Notes: generated by a model from the sequence alone, not told the origin. A stretch of 64,000 bases of DNA from Streptomyces griseiscabiei (GCF_020010925.1 NZ_JAGJBZ010000001.1:1798001-1862000); one strand, 5' to 3'. Shown: positions 26,198 to 34,070, numbered from the stretch's first letter. Numbers and translations are program-made.

Positions 26198-26485
26198 ATG
26201 AGCAGCATTGCGAAGGCGATGGACCGTCTGGACCTCCCCGTGGAGGGTGTCATCCTCGCGTCCGCTCGTCCGACCCTCGGTACCCCGCGCATCGGCCGGG
26301 TCAGCGGGGCCAACGCCCTCAACGCGCTGGGTGGTCTGGCCGACCTGGCCCAGGCCGCCGGTGGTGTCGCCCAGGTGGTCGGCGCCGCGAGCGCGGTGGA
26401 GGCGAACAACGCGGCGGTGGACGCCAACCAGGCCGTCGCCAACGCCGCGAACGCGCAGGCCGCGGCCGTCGGCGGCGCCGTCTGA
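26198..26485 (+). CDS. Probable linaridin-type RiPP precursor peptide, Ala/Val/Gly/Asn-rich, no Thr or Cys in core
   Basis: Small acidic-neutral peptide, 95 residues, with a strong ribosome site (AAAGGGA, 26184-26190). The N-terminal 24 residues form a leader-like helix (IAKAMDRLDLPVEGV). P25-TLG-TP30 fits the PxxxTP motif recalled for linaridin leaders, where cleavage falls within or beside the motif. Residues 31-95 contain 24 Ala, 9 Val, 9 Gly, 7 Asn, 4 Gln, 2 Ser and no Thr, Cys, Lys or aromatic residue. Residues 66-86 form three seven-residue repeats (AVEANNA, AVDANQA, VANAANA). No known function was recognised for the core itself. Upstream is an A-rich promoter region; downstream lies a perfect hairpin and then the CypH-like gene. 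The assignment rests on the motif and on the neighbours. Confidence 0.78.
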   Translation: MSSIAKAMDRLDLPVEGVILASARPTLGTPRIGRVSGANALNALGGLADLAQAAGGVAQVVGAASAVEANNAAVDANQAVANAANAQAAAVGGAV

Positions 26486-26516
26486 TCCGCTCCGCCGATC
26501 GACGCAGCACATGAGA

Positions 26517-26551
26517 ACTGCCGGGCCAGAGGTGTGTTCTGGCCCGGCAGT
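26517..26551 (+). terminator. Perfect 14-bp hairpin between precursor and modification genes
   Basis: ACTGCCGGGCCAGA (26517-26530) and TCTGGCCCGGCAGT (26538-26551) with a 7-nt loop, no T-run. It begins 32 nt after the precursor stop. In RiPP operons such structures act as partial terminators or 3' mRNA stabilisers, keeping precursor transcript in excess of enzyme transcript. Between it and the next gene are two near-repeats of CCTTGAAGCAAG/CCTTGAGGCAAA (about 26569-26596). Confidence 0.6.
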
Positions 26552-26630
26552 GTGGCTTCAGGCAAGCGCCTTGAAGCAAGCCCCTTGAGGCAAAAAATCG
26601 CACCCAGAGGCTACCACGAAAGAGGAGCCC

Positions 26631-28586
26631 GTGAAATTCAGCGGAAAAATCCCTCCCGTCATTCCGGGGCGGATCACCTCTGCGGTCTTCGGGCCGGCTC
26701 CGGTCGGCAGGGACCGTGCCCTCGGCATCTCCGAGCGACTGGCCGCCGTGTCCAGTCTGCAGTCCTCCCTGGAGTATCTGAGCCAGCGCAAGGACATCGA
26801 GAAGGGCGGGATGAACGACTGGGAGGTCGCCCGGCAGAACCTGGCCGCGGCCGGCCCTCTGACGCGTCGTCTGGTCGACGGGGTCAGCGGTGTGCGGACC
26901 ACGACCGCCCTGCATGTCGCCCGCTCCGCCGTGGCCCTCGCCCTGCTGCTGCCCGGCGACTCGCGCTGGCGGGGCGCGGGCAACCTCTTCCTCGGCGCCT
27001 CCTCCGCGGTGCTCTCCCCCCGCCACCACTACGGCGGCGACGGCTCCGACCAGGTCGCCACGCTGGTCCAACTGGCCACCGGCGCCGCCCGCGTGGTGCC
27101 CTCCCCCGCCGCCAAGGACGCGCTGATGTGGTACGCCGCGATCCAGGCCAACATGGCCTATGCGATCTCCGGCTGGGTCAAGCTGTTCGGCAAGCCCTGG
27201 CGGGACGCCACCGCGCTCGGCGGAGTGATGCGCACCCGTACCTACGGGCACGAGGGCATGCACCGCTGGACGGTGGAACACCCGAGGACCGCGAAGGTGC
27301 TCACGCACAGCGTGCTGGCCCTGGAGTGCCTCTTCCCGCTGGTCTACGCCCGGGGCGGCAAGCTGACCCGCTCCATGATCACGAGCGCCGCCGCGTTCCA
27401 TGTCGCCAACGGCTACTTCATGGGACTCAGCCGCTTCGTCCCCGCCTTCCCCGCCTTCCATCCCCTGGTCGCCTACACCACGACCCCCCGCTCCCACCCC
27501 GTCGGCGCCGCCCGTGACGACCGGGCCCGGGCCGTCGCCGCCGTCGCGCTCGCGGGCGGCGCCGCCGCGGCGGCGGTCACCGCCGTACGCCGCAGGCTGC
27601 GCACCACCGAGGGCTGGCACACCTCCCGCACCCTCACCACCCGGCACGGCAACCGGCTCCAGTACGAGGAGTACTCACCGGGCCACCCCGACCGGCCGGT
27701 GATCGTGCTGGCGAACGGCCTGCTGTCGACCAGCGAGCACTACGCCTGGATCGCCGAGCGCCTGTGCCACGAGACCCGCTACGGGGTCGTCACCTACGCC
27801 CGCGCCGGCTACGCGGGCAGCCGGCGCCTGGCCACCACCGGGTTCCGGCTGTCGGAGTCCGTCCACGACCTCGTCGACCTCGTGAACGGCGCCGTCGCCC
27901 CGCACCGCAAGGTGATCCTCGTCGGCCACTCCATCGGCGGCGAACTCGCCCGCCGCGCCGCCCGGCAGCTGGGCGACCGCCTCCAGGGGATCGTCTACCT
28001 CGACTCCTCCCACCCCGGTCAGTTCACCAGCGGGCTGGGCACGATCGAGCGGGGCCTGGCCGGCAACTTCGCCTCCGTCAGCCGGGCACTGCGGCTGGGC
28101 TCGGGCCTCCTCCTCACCCGCCCGGTGTGGATCAGTGAACTGCCGTACGCCTACCGCAAGAAGGTGTTCGCGCAGTACGCGGACGCCCGGATGTGGGAGG
28201 CCGCGCGCCGCGAATGGAAGGCGATCCGCGACGACTTCTCCTCCTTCACCGGGGCTCTCGCCCGGATCGAGGGCGTCCCCGCGCTGGTGGTCTCCGCCCA
28301 GCGGACGGTGGACCGCAGCCCCGAACAGCTGCTGCTGCACCGGGAACTCGCCGAGGCCCATGTCCGCGCACCCGCCGAGACCGTGGTCATCGAGGGCGCC
28401 ACCCACGAGAGCATGCTGATCAACAGCCGCCACGCGAACCAGGTGACGGACCGCATCCTCGCGTTCTTCGACGGCGTCGACGGACGCTCCCCCACCGGCC
28501 CCGCCGCCCGGTCGGGCTCCTCCGCCGGATCCGGTTCCGCCGGCCGCCCCGCCCGTCCCGCCGCACGGAAGGAGAGCGCGCGATGA
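26631..28586 (+). CDS. HTTM membrane domain fused to alpha/beta-hydrolase (CypH-like linaridin protein)
   Basis: Bifunctional-looking protein of 651 residues. The N-terminal part (about 70-295) is a multi-helix membrane domain resembling the HTTM/vitamin-K-carboxylase-like family (YGGDGSDQ, QANMAYAISGWVKLFGK, ALECLFPL). The C-terminal part (about 330-625) is an alpha/beta-hydrolase with nucleophile Ser434 in GHSIGGE and a late catalytic His in EGATHES. This fusion is characteristic of the CypH/LegH-type protein found in linaridin clusters, implicated in dehydration by genetics though its mechanism is not established. GTG start after GAGGAG; the stop overlaps the next gene (ATGA). A Ser/Gly/Pro-rich tail follows residue 615. 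Confidence 0.85.
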   Translation: MKFSGKIPPVIPGRITSAVFGPAPVGRDRALGISERLAAVSSLQSSLEYLSQRKDIEKGGMNDWEVARQNLAAAGPLTRRLVDGVSGVRTTTALHVARSAVALALLLPGDSRWRGAGNLFLGASSAVLSPRHHYGGDGSDQVATLVQLATGAARVVPSPAAKDALMWYAAIQANMAYAISGWVKLFGKPWRDATALGGVMRTRTYGHEGMHRWTVEHPRTAKVLTHSVLALECLFPLVYARGGKLTRSMITSAAAFHVANGYFMGLSRFVPAFPAFHPLVAYTTTPRSHPVGAARDDRARAVAAVALAGGAAAAAVTAVRRRLRTTEGWHTSRTLTTRHGNRLQYEEYSPGHPDRPVIVLANGLLSTSEHYAWIAERLCHETRYGVVTYARAGYAGSRRLATTGFRLSESVHDLVDLVNGAVAPHRKVILVGHSIGGELARRAARQLGDRLQGIVYLDSSHPGQFTSGLGTIERGLAGNFASVSRALRLGSGLLLTRPVWISELPYAYRKKVFAQYADARMWEAARREWKAIRDDFSSFTGALARIEGVPALVVSAQRTVDRSPEQLLLHRELAEAHVRAPAETVVIEGATHESMLINSRHANQVTDRILAFFDGVDGRSPTGPAARSGSSAGSGSAGRPARPAARKESAR

Positions 28587-29221
28587 GGTCGCTGCCCCGT
28601 ACGTATCTGAGGAAGGCCCTCACCGGGGAGGGTGCCCCCTGGCGGATCGCCGGAGCCGCGATGCTCCTGCTGACGCTCGCCGGTCAGCATCCCCACCACG
28701 ACTTCAGCCGGGTCCGGTCCCGGGACCACTTCTCCCTCCTGCCGAACTGGCGGTTCTTCGCCCCGCACCCGGCCATGTTCGACTACCACTTCCTGTACCG
28801 CACGGTGAGCGGCGACGGCTCGGCCTCCACCTGGCGCGACGCCAGCGGCATCGTCGACCGCAAGCCCATGCATCTGGTCTGGTTCCCGACCCGGCGCGCC
28901 GACAAGGCCGTCTTCGACGCCTGTCAGGAGATCCTGCCGCGCCTGGAACAGGGGTTCGCCGCGGCCACCAGCACCCCCGGCTGCCGGCTGATCACCGAAC
29001 ATGTCCGCACCCGTATCGCGGCCGAGGAGACTCCGGCCGACGACATCCGGGGCTTCCAGTTCGCGCTGGCCTCCGGCACCGGGTACGACCTGCGCCAGGA
29101 CCCCCGGCTCATGTTCGTCTCCCCGTTCATACCGCTCGACCCGTACGCGTCGAGGACCCCGCTCAGCCCGTCCTCCGCCGCCTCCTCGGCCTCCTCGGCC
29201 AAGACCGAAGTGAGGGCCTGA
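28583..29221 (+). CDS. CypL-like linaridin cluster protein
   Basis: 212 residues. A basic N-terminus and one hydrophobic segment (about 21-37) precede the distinctive NWRFFAPHP motif (about 54-62) and a soluble domain (DYHFLYRTVSG, GFQFALASG) ending in a Ser/Ala-rich tail. The NWRFFAP motif recurs in proteins encoded beside HTTM-domain genes. In type-A linaridin clusters the L protein is essential and has been discussed as a peptide epimerase; that function is recalled, not shown here. It overlaps both the upstream gene and, nearly, the tiny downstream gene (2-nt gap). Confidence 0.75.
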   Translation: MRSLPRTYLRKALTGEGAPWRIAGAAMLLLTLAGQHPHHDFSRVRSRDHFSLLPNWRFFAPHPAMFDYHFLYRTVSGDGSASTWRDASGIVDRKPMHLVWFPTRRADKAVFDACQEILPRLEQGFAAATSTPGCRLITEHVRTRIAAEETPADDIRGFQFALASGTGYDLRQDPRLMFVSPFIPLDPYASRTPLSPSSAASSASSAKTEVRA

Positions 29222-29223
29222 TC

Positions 29224-29349
29224 ATGAGCCTCGACAACCCCTTCTTCATCAGCGGCCTCGCCCTGGTCGGGATCGGCTTCATCAAGGCCGCCCTGCTGTA
29301 CGTCCAGGTGGTGCGCGAGCGCAAGCAGGACGGGAGTGACTCCGAGTGA
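29224..29349 (+). CDS. Tiny single-helix membrane protein in the RiPP operon
   Basis: 41 residues (MSLDNPFFISGLALVGIGF at the start), one membrane helix from about residue 7 to 28 and a charged RERKQDG tail. It is easily missed because it is short. Its ATG lies 2 nt after the CypL-like stop and its stop overlaps the exporter GTG (GTGA), so it is embedded in a tightly coupled operon. It could be an exporter or modification-complex accessory; no family was recognised. Confidence 0.7.
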   Translation: MSLDNPFFISGLALVGIGFIKAALLYVQVVRERKQDGSDSE

Positions 29350-31184
29350 GCCCCGTCGGCACGCGGCCCCCGGCCAGGCCGCGGGCCGTCCACCGGGCGG
29401 TCCCGCAGCTCCATCTGCATCTGCTGTGGGGCAAGGGCGCCAAGCCGTGGCGGGCGCTCGGCCGGCACCGCGGACTCATCGGACTCGGCATCCTGCTGGG
29501 CCTGTTGGGTGCCGCTGCCTCCCTGGCACAGCCCGCGGTCATCGGCGCGCTGGTGGCCACCGTCGAGCAGGGTCAGCCGGTGACCGAGCCGATCATGATC
29601 GCGGCGGCCCTGTTCCTCGCCGACGCCGTCCTCGGCGCCCTCCACTCGTACGTCATCGGGCTGGCCGGGGAGAACATCGTCTACGACATCCGCAGCGGCC
29701 TCGCCTCCCGGCTGCTGCGGTCCCGGTTCCGGGCGTACAGCGGCTGGAAGCAGGGCGATGTGTTCGCCCGGATGGTCAGCGACACGCTGCTCGCCCGCAC
29801 CACGATGACGCACGCCATCGACAGCATCATCCAGAACGGGTTCCTGGTCGTCGGCGGTATCGCGCTGATGGCCTGGGTCGACGAGGTGCTGCTCCTGGCC
29901 ACCCTGGGCTGTCTCGGCGTCACCAGCGTGATCTCGCTGTGGCTGGCGCGCGGGGTGCGGAAGGTGTCGATCACCAACCAGACCGACACCGGCAACTTCG
30001 GCTCCGCGCTGATGCGGGTGCTCGGCGCGATGCCGACCGTGAAGGCGTCCCGCGCCGAGACCCGGGAGGCGGAGGGCATCGCGGACATCGCCAAACAGGC
30101 CCGCAAGTCCGGGATCAAGGTGACCGTCCTGTCGTCGCTGCTCGACCCCACGATGAGCATCGGCACCCAGCTCGCCCTCACCGTCGTCATCGCGCTGGGC
30201 GCGGCCCGCAGCGCGACGGGCCAGATGAGCGCCGCCGACCTGACCGCGTTCATCCTGTACCTCTTCTACCTGGTGGCGCCGCTGCTGACGCTGTTCACCT
30301 CCATCGCCCAGTTCCAGGTCGGCCGGGCGTCGATCGACCGCCTGGCCGAGCTGGGGAAGATCGAGGTGGAGGGCGACCGGGCGACGGAGCCCCCGGCCGA
30401 GCGCAAGCGCGGCTCCCGTGCCTCCTCCCGGGGCGCGTACGACAGCGGTCTCGTCTTCGACAAGGTGACGTTCGCCTATCCCGGCAGCGACAAGGTCGTC
30501 CTCGACGACGTCTCCTTCAAGGTCCCGGCCACCGGGCTGACCGCCGTGGTCGGCCCGTCCGGCGCCGGCAAGTCCACCGTCTTCCAGCTGATCGAGCGGC
30601 TCTTCGACCCGGTGTCCGGGGCGATCCGCATCGACGGCACGGACATCACCGACATGCCGCTGAACCAGCTCCGGTCCGTCGTCGGCTACGTCGACCAGGA
30701 CCACACCCTGCTGCGCGGCACCGTCCGGGAGAACCTCACCTACAGCGCGCCGGACGCCGGTGACAAGGACATCGCCGAGGCGCTGCGCATGGCCAATCTG
30801 ACCGAGGTGATCGCCGCGCTCCCGCACGGCCTCGACACCGAACTCGGCGACCGGGGCGCGGGGTTGTCGGGCGGCCAGCGCCAACGCCTCGCCATCGCAC
30901 GGACCTTGCTCCAGGCGCCACGGTTCCTGCTGCTGGACGAGGCAACCGCCAACCTCGACACCGAGTCGGAGAACGCGCTGCGCGACAGCATCGCCATGAT
31001 CTCCGACTTCTGCGCGGTCATCGCCATCGCCCACCGGCTGTCCACCGTCACCGAGGCCCAGCGGATCGTCGTGCTCGACCGGGGCGAGGTGCACGCCATC
31101 GGCACCCATGACGAACTCCACCGGCACAGCGACCTCTACCGCCGGCTCGCCCGGATCCAGTCGCTCACCGACGTGGCGTCCTGA
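29346..31184 (+). CDS. ABC exporter, fused membrane and ATPase domains, no C39 peptidase
   Basis: Half-transporter of the MsbA/LanT-like class, 612 residues. Six membrane helices lie at about 40-325, and the ATPase domain follows with Walker A GPSGAGKST, Q-loop GYVDQDHTLL, signature LSGGQRQRLA, Walker B LLLDEATANLD and switch His in AHRLS. The N-terminus shows no Cys-protease domain, so leader removal must be done by another protein. It probably exports the mature RiPP and may give self-protection. GTG start coupled to the tiny upstream gene. Confidence 0.92.
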   Translation: MSPVGTRPPARPRAVHRAVPQLHLHLLWGKGAKPWRALGRHRGLIGLGILLGLLGAAASLAQPAVIGALVATVEQGQPVTEPIMIAAALFLADAVLGALHSYVIGLAGENIVYDIRSGLASRLLRSRFRAYSGWKQGDVFARMVSDTLLARTTMTHAIDSIIQNGFLVVGGIALMAWVDEVLLLATLGCLGVTSVISLWLARGVRKVSITNQTDTGNFGSALMRVLGAMPTVKASRAETREAEGIADIAKQARKSGIKVTVLSSLLDPTMSIGTQLALTVVIALGAARSATGQMSAADLTAFILYLFYLVAPLLTLFTSIAQFQVGRASIDRLAELGKIEVEGDRATEPPAERKRGSRASSRGAYDSGLVFDKVTFAYPGSDKVVLDDVSFKVPATGLTAVVGPSGAGKSTVFQLIERLFDPVSGAIRIDGTDITDMPLNQLRSVVGYVDQDHTLLRGTVRENLTYSAPDAGDKDIAEALRMANLTEVIAALPHGLDTELGDRGAGLSGGQRQRLAIARTLLQAPRFLLLDEATANLDTESENALRDSIAMISDFCAVIAIAHRLSTVTEAQRIVVLDRGEVHAIGTHDELHRHSDLYRRLARIQSLTDVAS

Positions 31185-31209
31185 CCCAAGTACCCGACAG
31201 GAGAGTGTG

Positions 31210-31401
31210 ATGAACGATTTCCTGCTGATCCCGTTCGTGGTGGCCCTCGGCATCGTCGGCTTCCTGGTCACCACCCGGGCCGTCAGCACCCCCGCGGTCC
31301 TCGGCGTCGCCCTGGTGGTGCTGCTCGGTGCCTGCGCCCAGGCCAGACGGAGCACCCATCCAAGGCCCACCCCGCCCAAGAAACGGAGGCACCACCCATG
31401 A
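31210..31401 (+). CDS. Small two-helix membrane protein in the RiPP operon
   Basis: 63 residues: two closely spaced hydrophobic segments (about 4-22 and 26-45) and a basic, Pro/His-rich tail (PPKKRRHHP). Start ATG at 31210 after GGAGAG; the stop overlaps the methyltransferase start (ATGA). Like the 41-residue protein it flanks the exporter, suggesting an immunity or exporter-partner function. No family was recognised. Confidence 0.75.
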   Translation: MNDFLLIPFVVALGIVGFLVTTRAVSTPAVLGVALVVLLGACAQARRSTHPRPTPPKKRRHHP

Positions 31402-32234
31402 GCACACCGACCAGGCCCACGACGTTCAACGGGCTCACGACCACCGGCACGACCACGGGCACGACCACGGGCGAGATCATCGACGACATCGGCTACGGCC
31501 GGCAGTTCGACGACTGGTACCACCGGCTCTTCCCCGACGACGCGTCCGTCACCGCCGAGGTCGACCGTCTGGTCTCCCTCCACCCCGACCCGCCCTCGGG
31601 GACCGTCGAGTTCGGCGTCGGCAACGGACGTGTCGCGCTCCCGCTGTCCCGCCGCGTCGGCCCGGTCACCGGCGTCGACTGCTCCCCGGAGATGCTCGGC
31701 CTGCTGCGCCGCGACCGCACCGACGACACCCCCGTGGACGCCGTGCACGGCGACATCCGCACCTACACCGCCGACCGCACCGTGGGCCTCGTGTACGCCA
31801 TCTGCGCCACCCTGTCGATGCTGCTGACCCCGGAGGAGCAGCGGCAGGCGGTACGGCGGGCCGCCGATCTGCTGTCCCCGGGCGGCCGGTTCGTCGTGGA
31901 GACCCACAACAAGCCGGCCATCCTCGCCCTGCACGAGGGCCGGGCCCGCACCACGTACTTCACGCCGTACCCGGAGCCCGGCACGGGTCTGCAGAGCCAC
32001 TCGCTGCTGCTGCCCGAGGGGTCGCTGTGGCACCTCTCGCACGTCTGGTTCGAGTCCGACGGCACCAGCCGGGTCGGCACCGAGGTCTCCCGGCTGACCG
32101 CCCCGGAGGAGTTCGACGCCTACGCCCGCGCCGCCGGGCTGGTCCCCGAGAGCCGCTTCGGCGACTGGCCCGCCGACGCGGCCCCGTACTCCCCCGACTC
32201 CCCGCTGGCCATCTGCACCTACGTCAAGCCTTGA
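31398..32234 (+). CDS. SAM-dependent methyltransferase of the RiPP cluster (CypM-like position)
   Basis: Class I methyltransferase, 278 residues. The SAM-binding motif I appears as VEFGVGNGRVALPL, then DCSPEMLGL, and motif-II/III-like HGDIRTYT and LLSPGGRFVVETH. Clusters of the cypemycin type carry an N-terminal alpha-N-methyltransferase (CypM) in this position, so the N-terminus of the processed peptide is the expected substrate. The start of the protein has a Thr-rich stretch (TTTGTTTGTTTGE) from tandem codons. Last gene of the operon. Confidence 0.85.
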   Translation: MSTPTRPTTFNGLTTTGTTTGTTTGEIIDDIGYGRQFDDWYHRLFPDDASVTAEVDRLVSLHPDPPSGTVEFGVGNGRVALPLSRRVGPVTGVDCSPEMLGLLRRDRTDDTPVDAVHGDIRTYTADRTVGLVYAICATLSMLLTPEEQRQAVRRAADLLSPGGRFVVETHNKPAILALHEGRARTTYFTPYPEPGTGLQSHSLLLPEGSLWHLSHVWFESDGTSRVGTEVSRLTAPEEFDAYARAAGLVPESRFGDWPADAAPYSPDSPLAICTYVKP

Positions 32235-32248
32235 CCGCCCCGGACGAG

Positions 32249-32279
32249 GAGGGGGCCGGGACGTCTCCCCGGCCCCCTC
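32249..32279. terminator. Terminator hairpin after the RiPP operon
   Basis: Twelve-base stem GAGGGGGCCGGG (32249-32260) with CCCGGCCCCCTC (32268-32279), loop of 7 nt, lying between the methyltransferase and the convergent GNAT gene. It can serve both strands. Confidence 0.75.
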
Positions 32280-32301
32280 GCCTCCGGCCCGCGTCCCGCG
32301 A

Positions 32302-32697
32302 TCACAGAGCCATCAGCCCCGCCGCCGTCTCCTCGAACCCACAGGCGTCGAGGTAGAACGGCCGCAGCCGCTCCTCGAAGTCGACGTGCAGCCAAGCGCA
32401 TCCGGCGCCCCGGGCCTCCCCGGCCGCCGTCTCGACCAGCGCGGCACCGACACCTCTCTTCCAGCGGTGCCGCGCCATCACCGTGTCCAGGACGAAGGCG
32501 TGGACTCCCCCGTCCCAGGCGACGTTGACGAAACCGATCAGCGCCCCGTCCTCCCGCGCGCAGACCCAGCCGAGACTGTGCCGTTCGAGTCGTTCGCGCC
32601 AGGCGGTCCGGCCGAGGGGGTGTCCGAAGCCGTCGGCGTGCAGCGCGTCGAGGTCGGCGTCGGCGAAATCGCCCCGCCACGCGTATGTGATCGTCAC
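32302..32697 (-). CDS. GNAT-family N-acetyltransferase
   Basis: Single-domain acetyltransferase, 131 residues. The acetyl-CoA motif A appears as VMARHRWKRGVGAALVE (about 75-91), preceded by a GFVNVAWDGG strand and followed by FYLDACGFEE. The acceptor substrate is unknown. It is convergent with the RiPP operon and divergent from the epimerase gene. Confidence 0.88.
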   Translation of the reverse strand: MTITYAWRGDFADADLDALHADGFGHPLGRTAWRERLERHSLGWVCAREDGALIGFVNVAWDGGVHAFVLDTVMARHRWKRGVGAALVETAAGEARGAGCAWLHVDFEERLRPFYLDACGFEETAAGLMAL

Positions 32698-32726
32698 TCC
32701 CCGATCATAGACATCACCCCACTCAA

Positions 32727-32740
32727 TTGAACATGTTCAA
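32727..32740. promoter_or_regulatory. TTGAACATGTTCAA palindrome in the divergent promoter
   Basis: Perfect 14-bp inverted repeat between the GNAT and epimerase genes, 43 nt before the epimerase ATG. Palindromes of this form are typical of MarR/TetR-type operators. No regulator gene of that kind is adjacent, so the binding protein would act in trans. Confidence 0.6.
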
Positions 32741-32783
32741 AATGAAGGGTTACGCTGGTGCCGAGCGAAGCCGAGGGGGTTCG

Positions 32784-33761
32784 ATGAAGGTAGTGCTGCC
32801 CGGGGGAACCGGACAGGTGGGAACATTGCTCGACCGTGCGCTGACGGCGGCCGGGCACGAGGTGACCGTGCTGACCAGGCGTCCCGTGCGACCGCATCAC
32901 CTCGGCTGGGACGGCTCCACGCTCGGCCCCTGGGCCGAGGCGATCGACGGCAGCGATGTCGTGGTCAACCTGGCGGGGCGCAGCGTCTCCTGCCGGTACA
33001 CCGCCGAGAACATGCGGGCCATGATGGACTCCCGGGTGGATTCGGCGCGGGTGGTCGGGGAGGCGATCGCCGGGTCCGCACGTCCCCCGCGTGTCTGGCT
33101 GCAGATGAGTACGGCGACGGTCTACGCCCACCGCTTCGACGCGGCGCACGACGAGACGACCGGGGTGATCGGCGGCGCCGAGGCCGGGGTGCCGGACTAC
33201 TGGGCGTACAGCGTGGAGATCGCGAAGAACTGGGAGCGGGCGCAGAGCGAGGCGCCGACGCCCGCGACCCGCAAGGTGGCGTTGCGCGCGGCGATGGTCA
33301 TGAGCCCGGACCGGGGCGGGGTGTTCCACGTCCTGTCCCGGATGGCGCGCCTCGGGCTGGGCGGTCCGGTGGCCGGCGGCGCGCAGTACGTCTCCTGGAT
33401 CCACGGCGAGGACTTCGTACGGGCGGTGGAGTTCCTGATCGCCCGGGACGACCTCGACGGCCCGGTGAACCTCTCCTCCCCCGGCCCCCTGCCGCACCGC
33501 GCGTTCATGCGGACACTGCGCGAGGCCTGGGGCGTCCCGGTGGGCCTGCCGGCGACCCGCTGGATGGCGGAACTGGGGGCGTTCGCCCTGCGCTCGGACA
33601 CCGAGCTGCTGCTCAAGAGCCGCCGGGTGACACCCGGCCGCCTGCGCGCGGCCGGGTTCGAGTTCGCGCATCCGGACTGGGAGGAGGCCGCCACGTCCCT
33701 CGTACGGAGCGCCGGCCGGAAGCCCACGGGCATCGCGTCCCCCGCCCGCCCGGCGGGGTGA
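32784..33761 (+). CDS. TIGR01777-family NAD(P)-dependent epimerase-like protein
   Basis: Extended SDR of the YfcH/SulA type, 325 residues. The nucleotide-binding motif is PGGTGQVG near the N-terminus, followed by VVNLAGRSV, a C-terminal DUF1731-like segment (RMLREAW-like, MAELGAFALRSDTELLLKSRRV) and a tail. ATG at 32784 with GAGGGGG upstream; an in-frame ATG at 32727 lies inside the operator and lacks a ribosome site. Substrate unknown. The stop overlaps a possible small downstream gene. Confidence 0.88.
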   Translation: MKVVLPGGTGQVGTLLDRALTAAGHEVTVLTRRPVRPHHLGWDGSTLGPWAEAIDGSDVVVNLAGRSVSCRYTAENMRAMMDSRVDSARVVGEAIAGSARPPRVWLQMSTATVYAHRFDAAHDETTGVIGGAEAGVPDYWAYSVEIAKNWERAQSEAPTPATRKVALRAAMVMSPDRGGVFHVLSRMARLGLGGPVAGGAQYVSWIHGEDFVRAVEFLIARDDLDGPVNLSSPGPLPHRAFMRTLREAWGVPVGLPATRWMAELGAFALRSDTELLLKSRRVTPGRLRAAGFEFAHPDWEEAATSLVRSAGRKPTGIASPARPAG

Positions 33762-34042
33762 GAAATTCGGGGGCGGGTGGTCGTCGCCCCGGTCGATCCG
33801 TCGAAGGTGGGGGTGGAGGTGGAGACATCGTCCTCGCCCGGGTCGCGGGCACGGTGTATCTGCACCTGGTGTCCGCCCTGGACCCCGCCGGGAAGCGGGT
33901 GCGGATCAGCAACAACCGTGGCCACGTCAACGGTTGGACCGGTCACGACCGTGTCTTCGGCAGCTGTGCCGCGGTCGAGGGCGTGCCCCGGCCGGTCGCC
34001 GCAGGCAAGGTCCGCGCACCCGACTCCCACGAGGAGTCGTGA
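33758..34042 (+). CDS. Possible small protein or gene remnant downstream of the epimerase
   Basis: 94 codons from a GTG that overlaps the epimerase stop (GTGA). The first 22 codons are Gly/Arg-rich with third positions unlike coding DNA, whereas from about 33824 (GDIVLARVAGTVYLHL) third positions are almost all G or C, as in real genes. No domain was recognised. It may be a short real protein, a wrongly started one, or the tail of a decayed gene. Confidence 0.35.
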   Translation: MRNSGAGGRRPGRSVEGGGGGGDIVLARVAGTVYLHLVSALDPAGKRVRISNNRGHVNGWTGHDRVFGSCAAVEGVPRPVAAGKVRAPDSHEES

Positions 34043-34070
34043 CCGGCGCGGCGCGCGGACGTCGCCCTTC

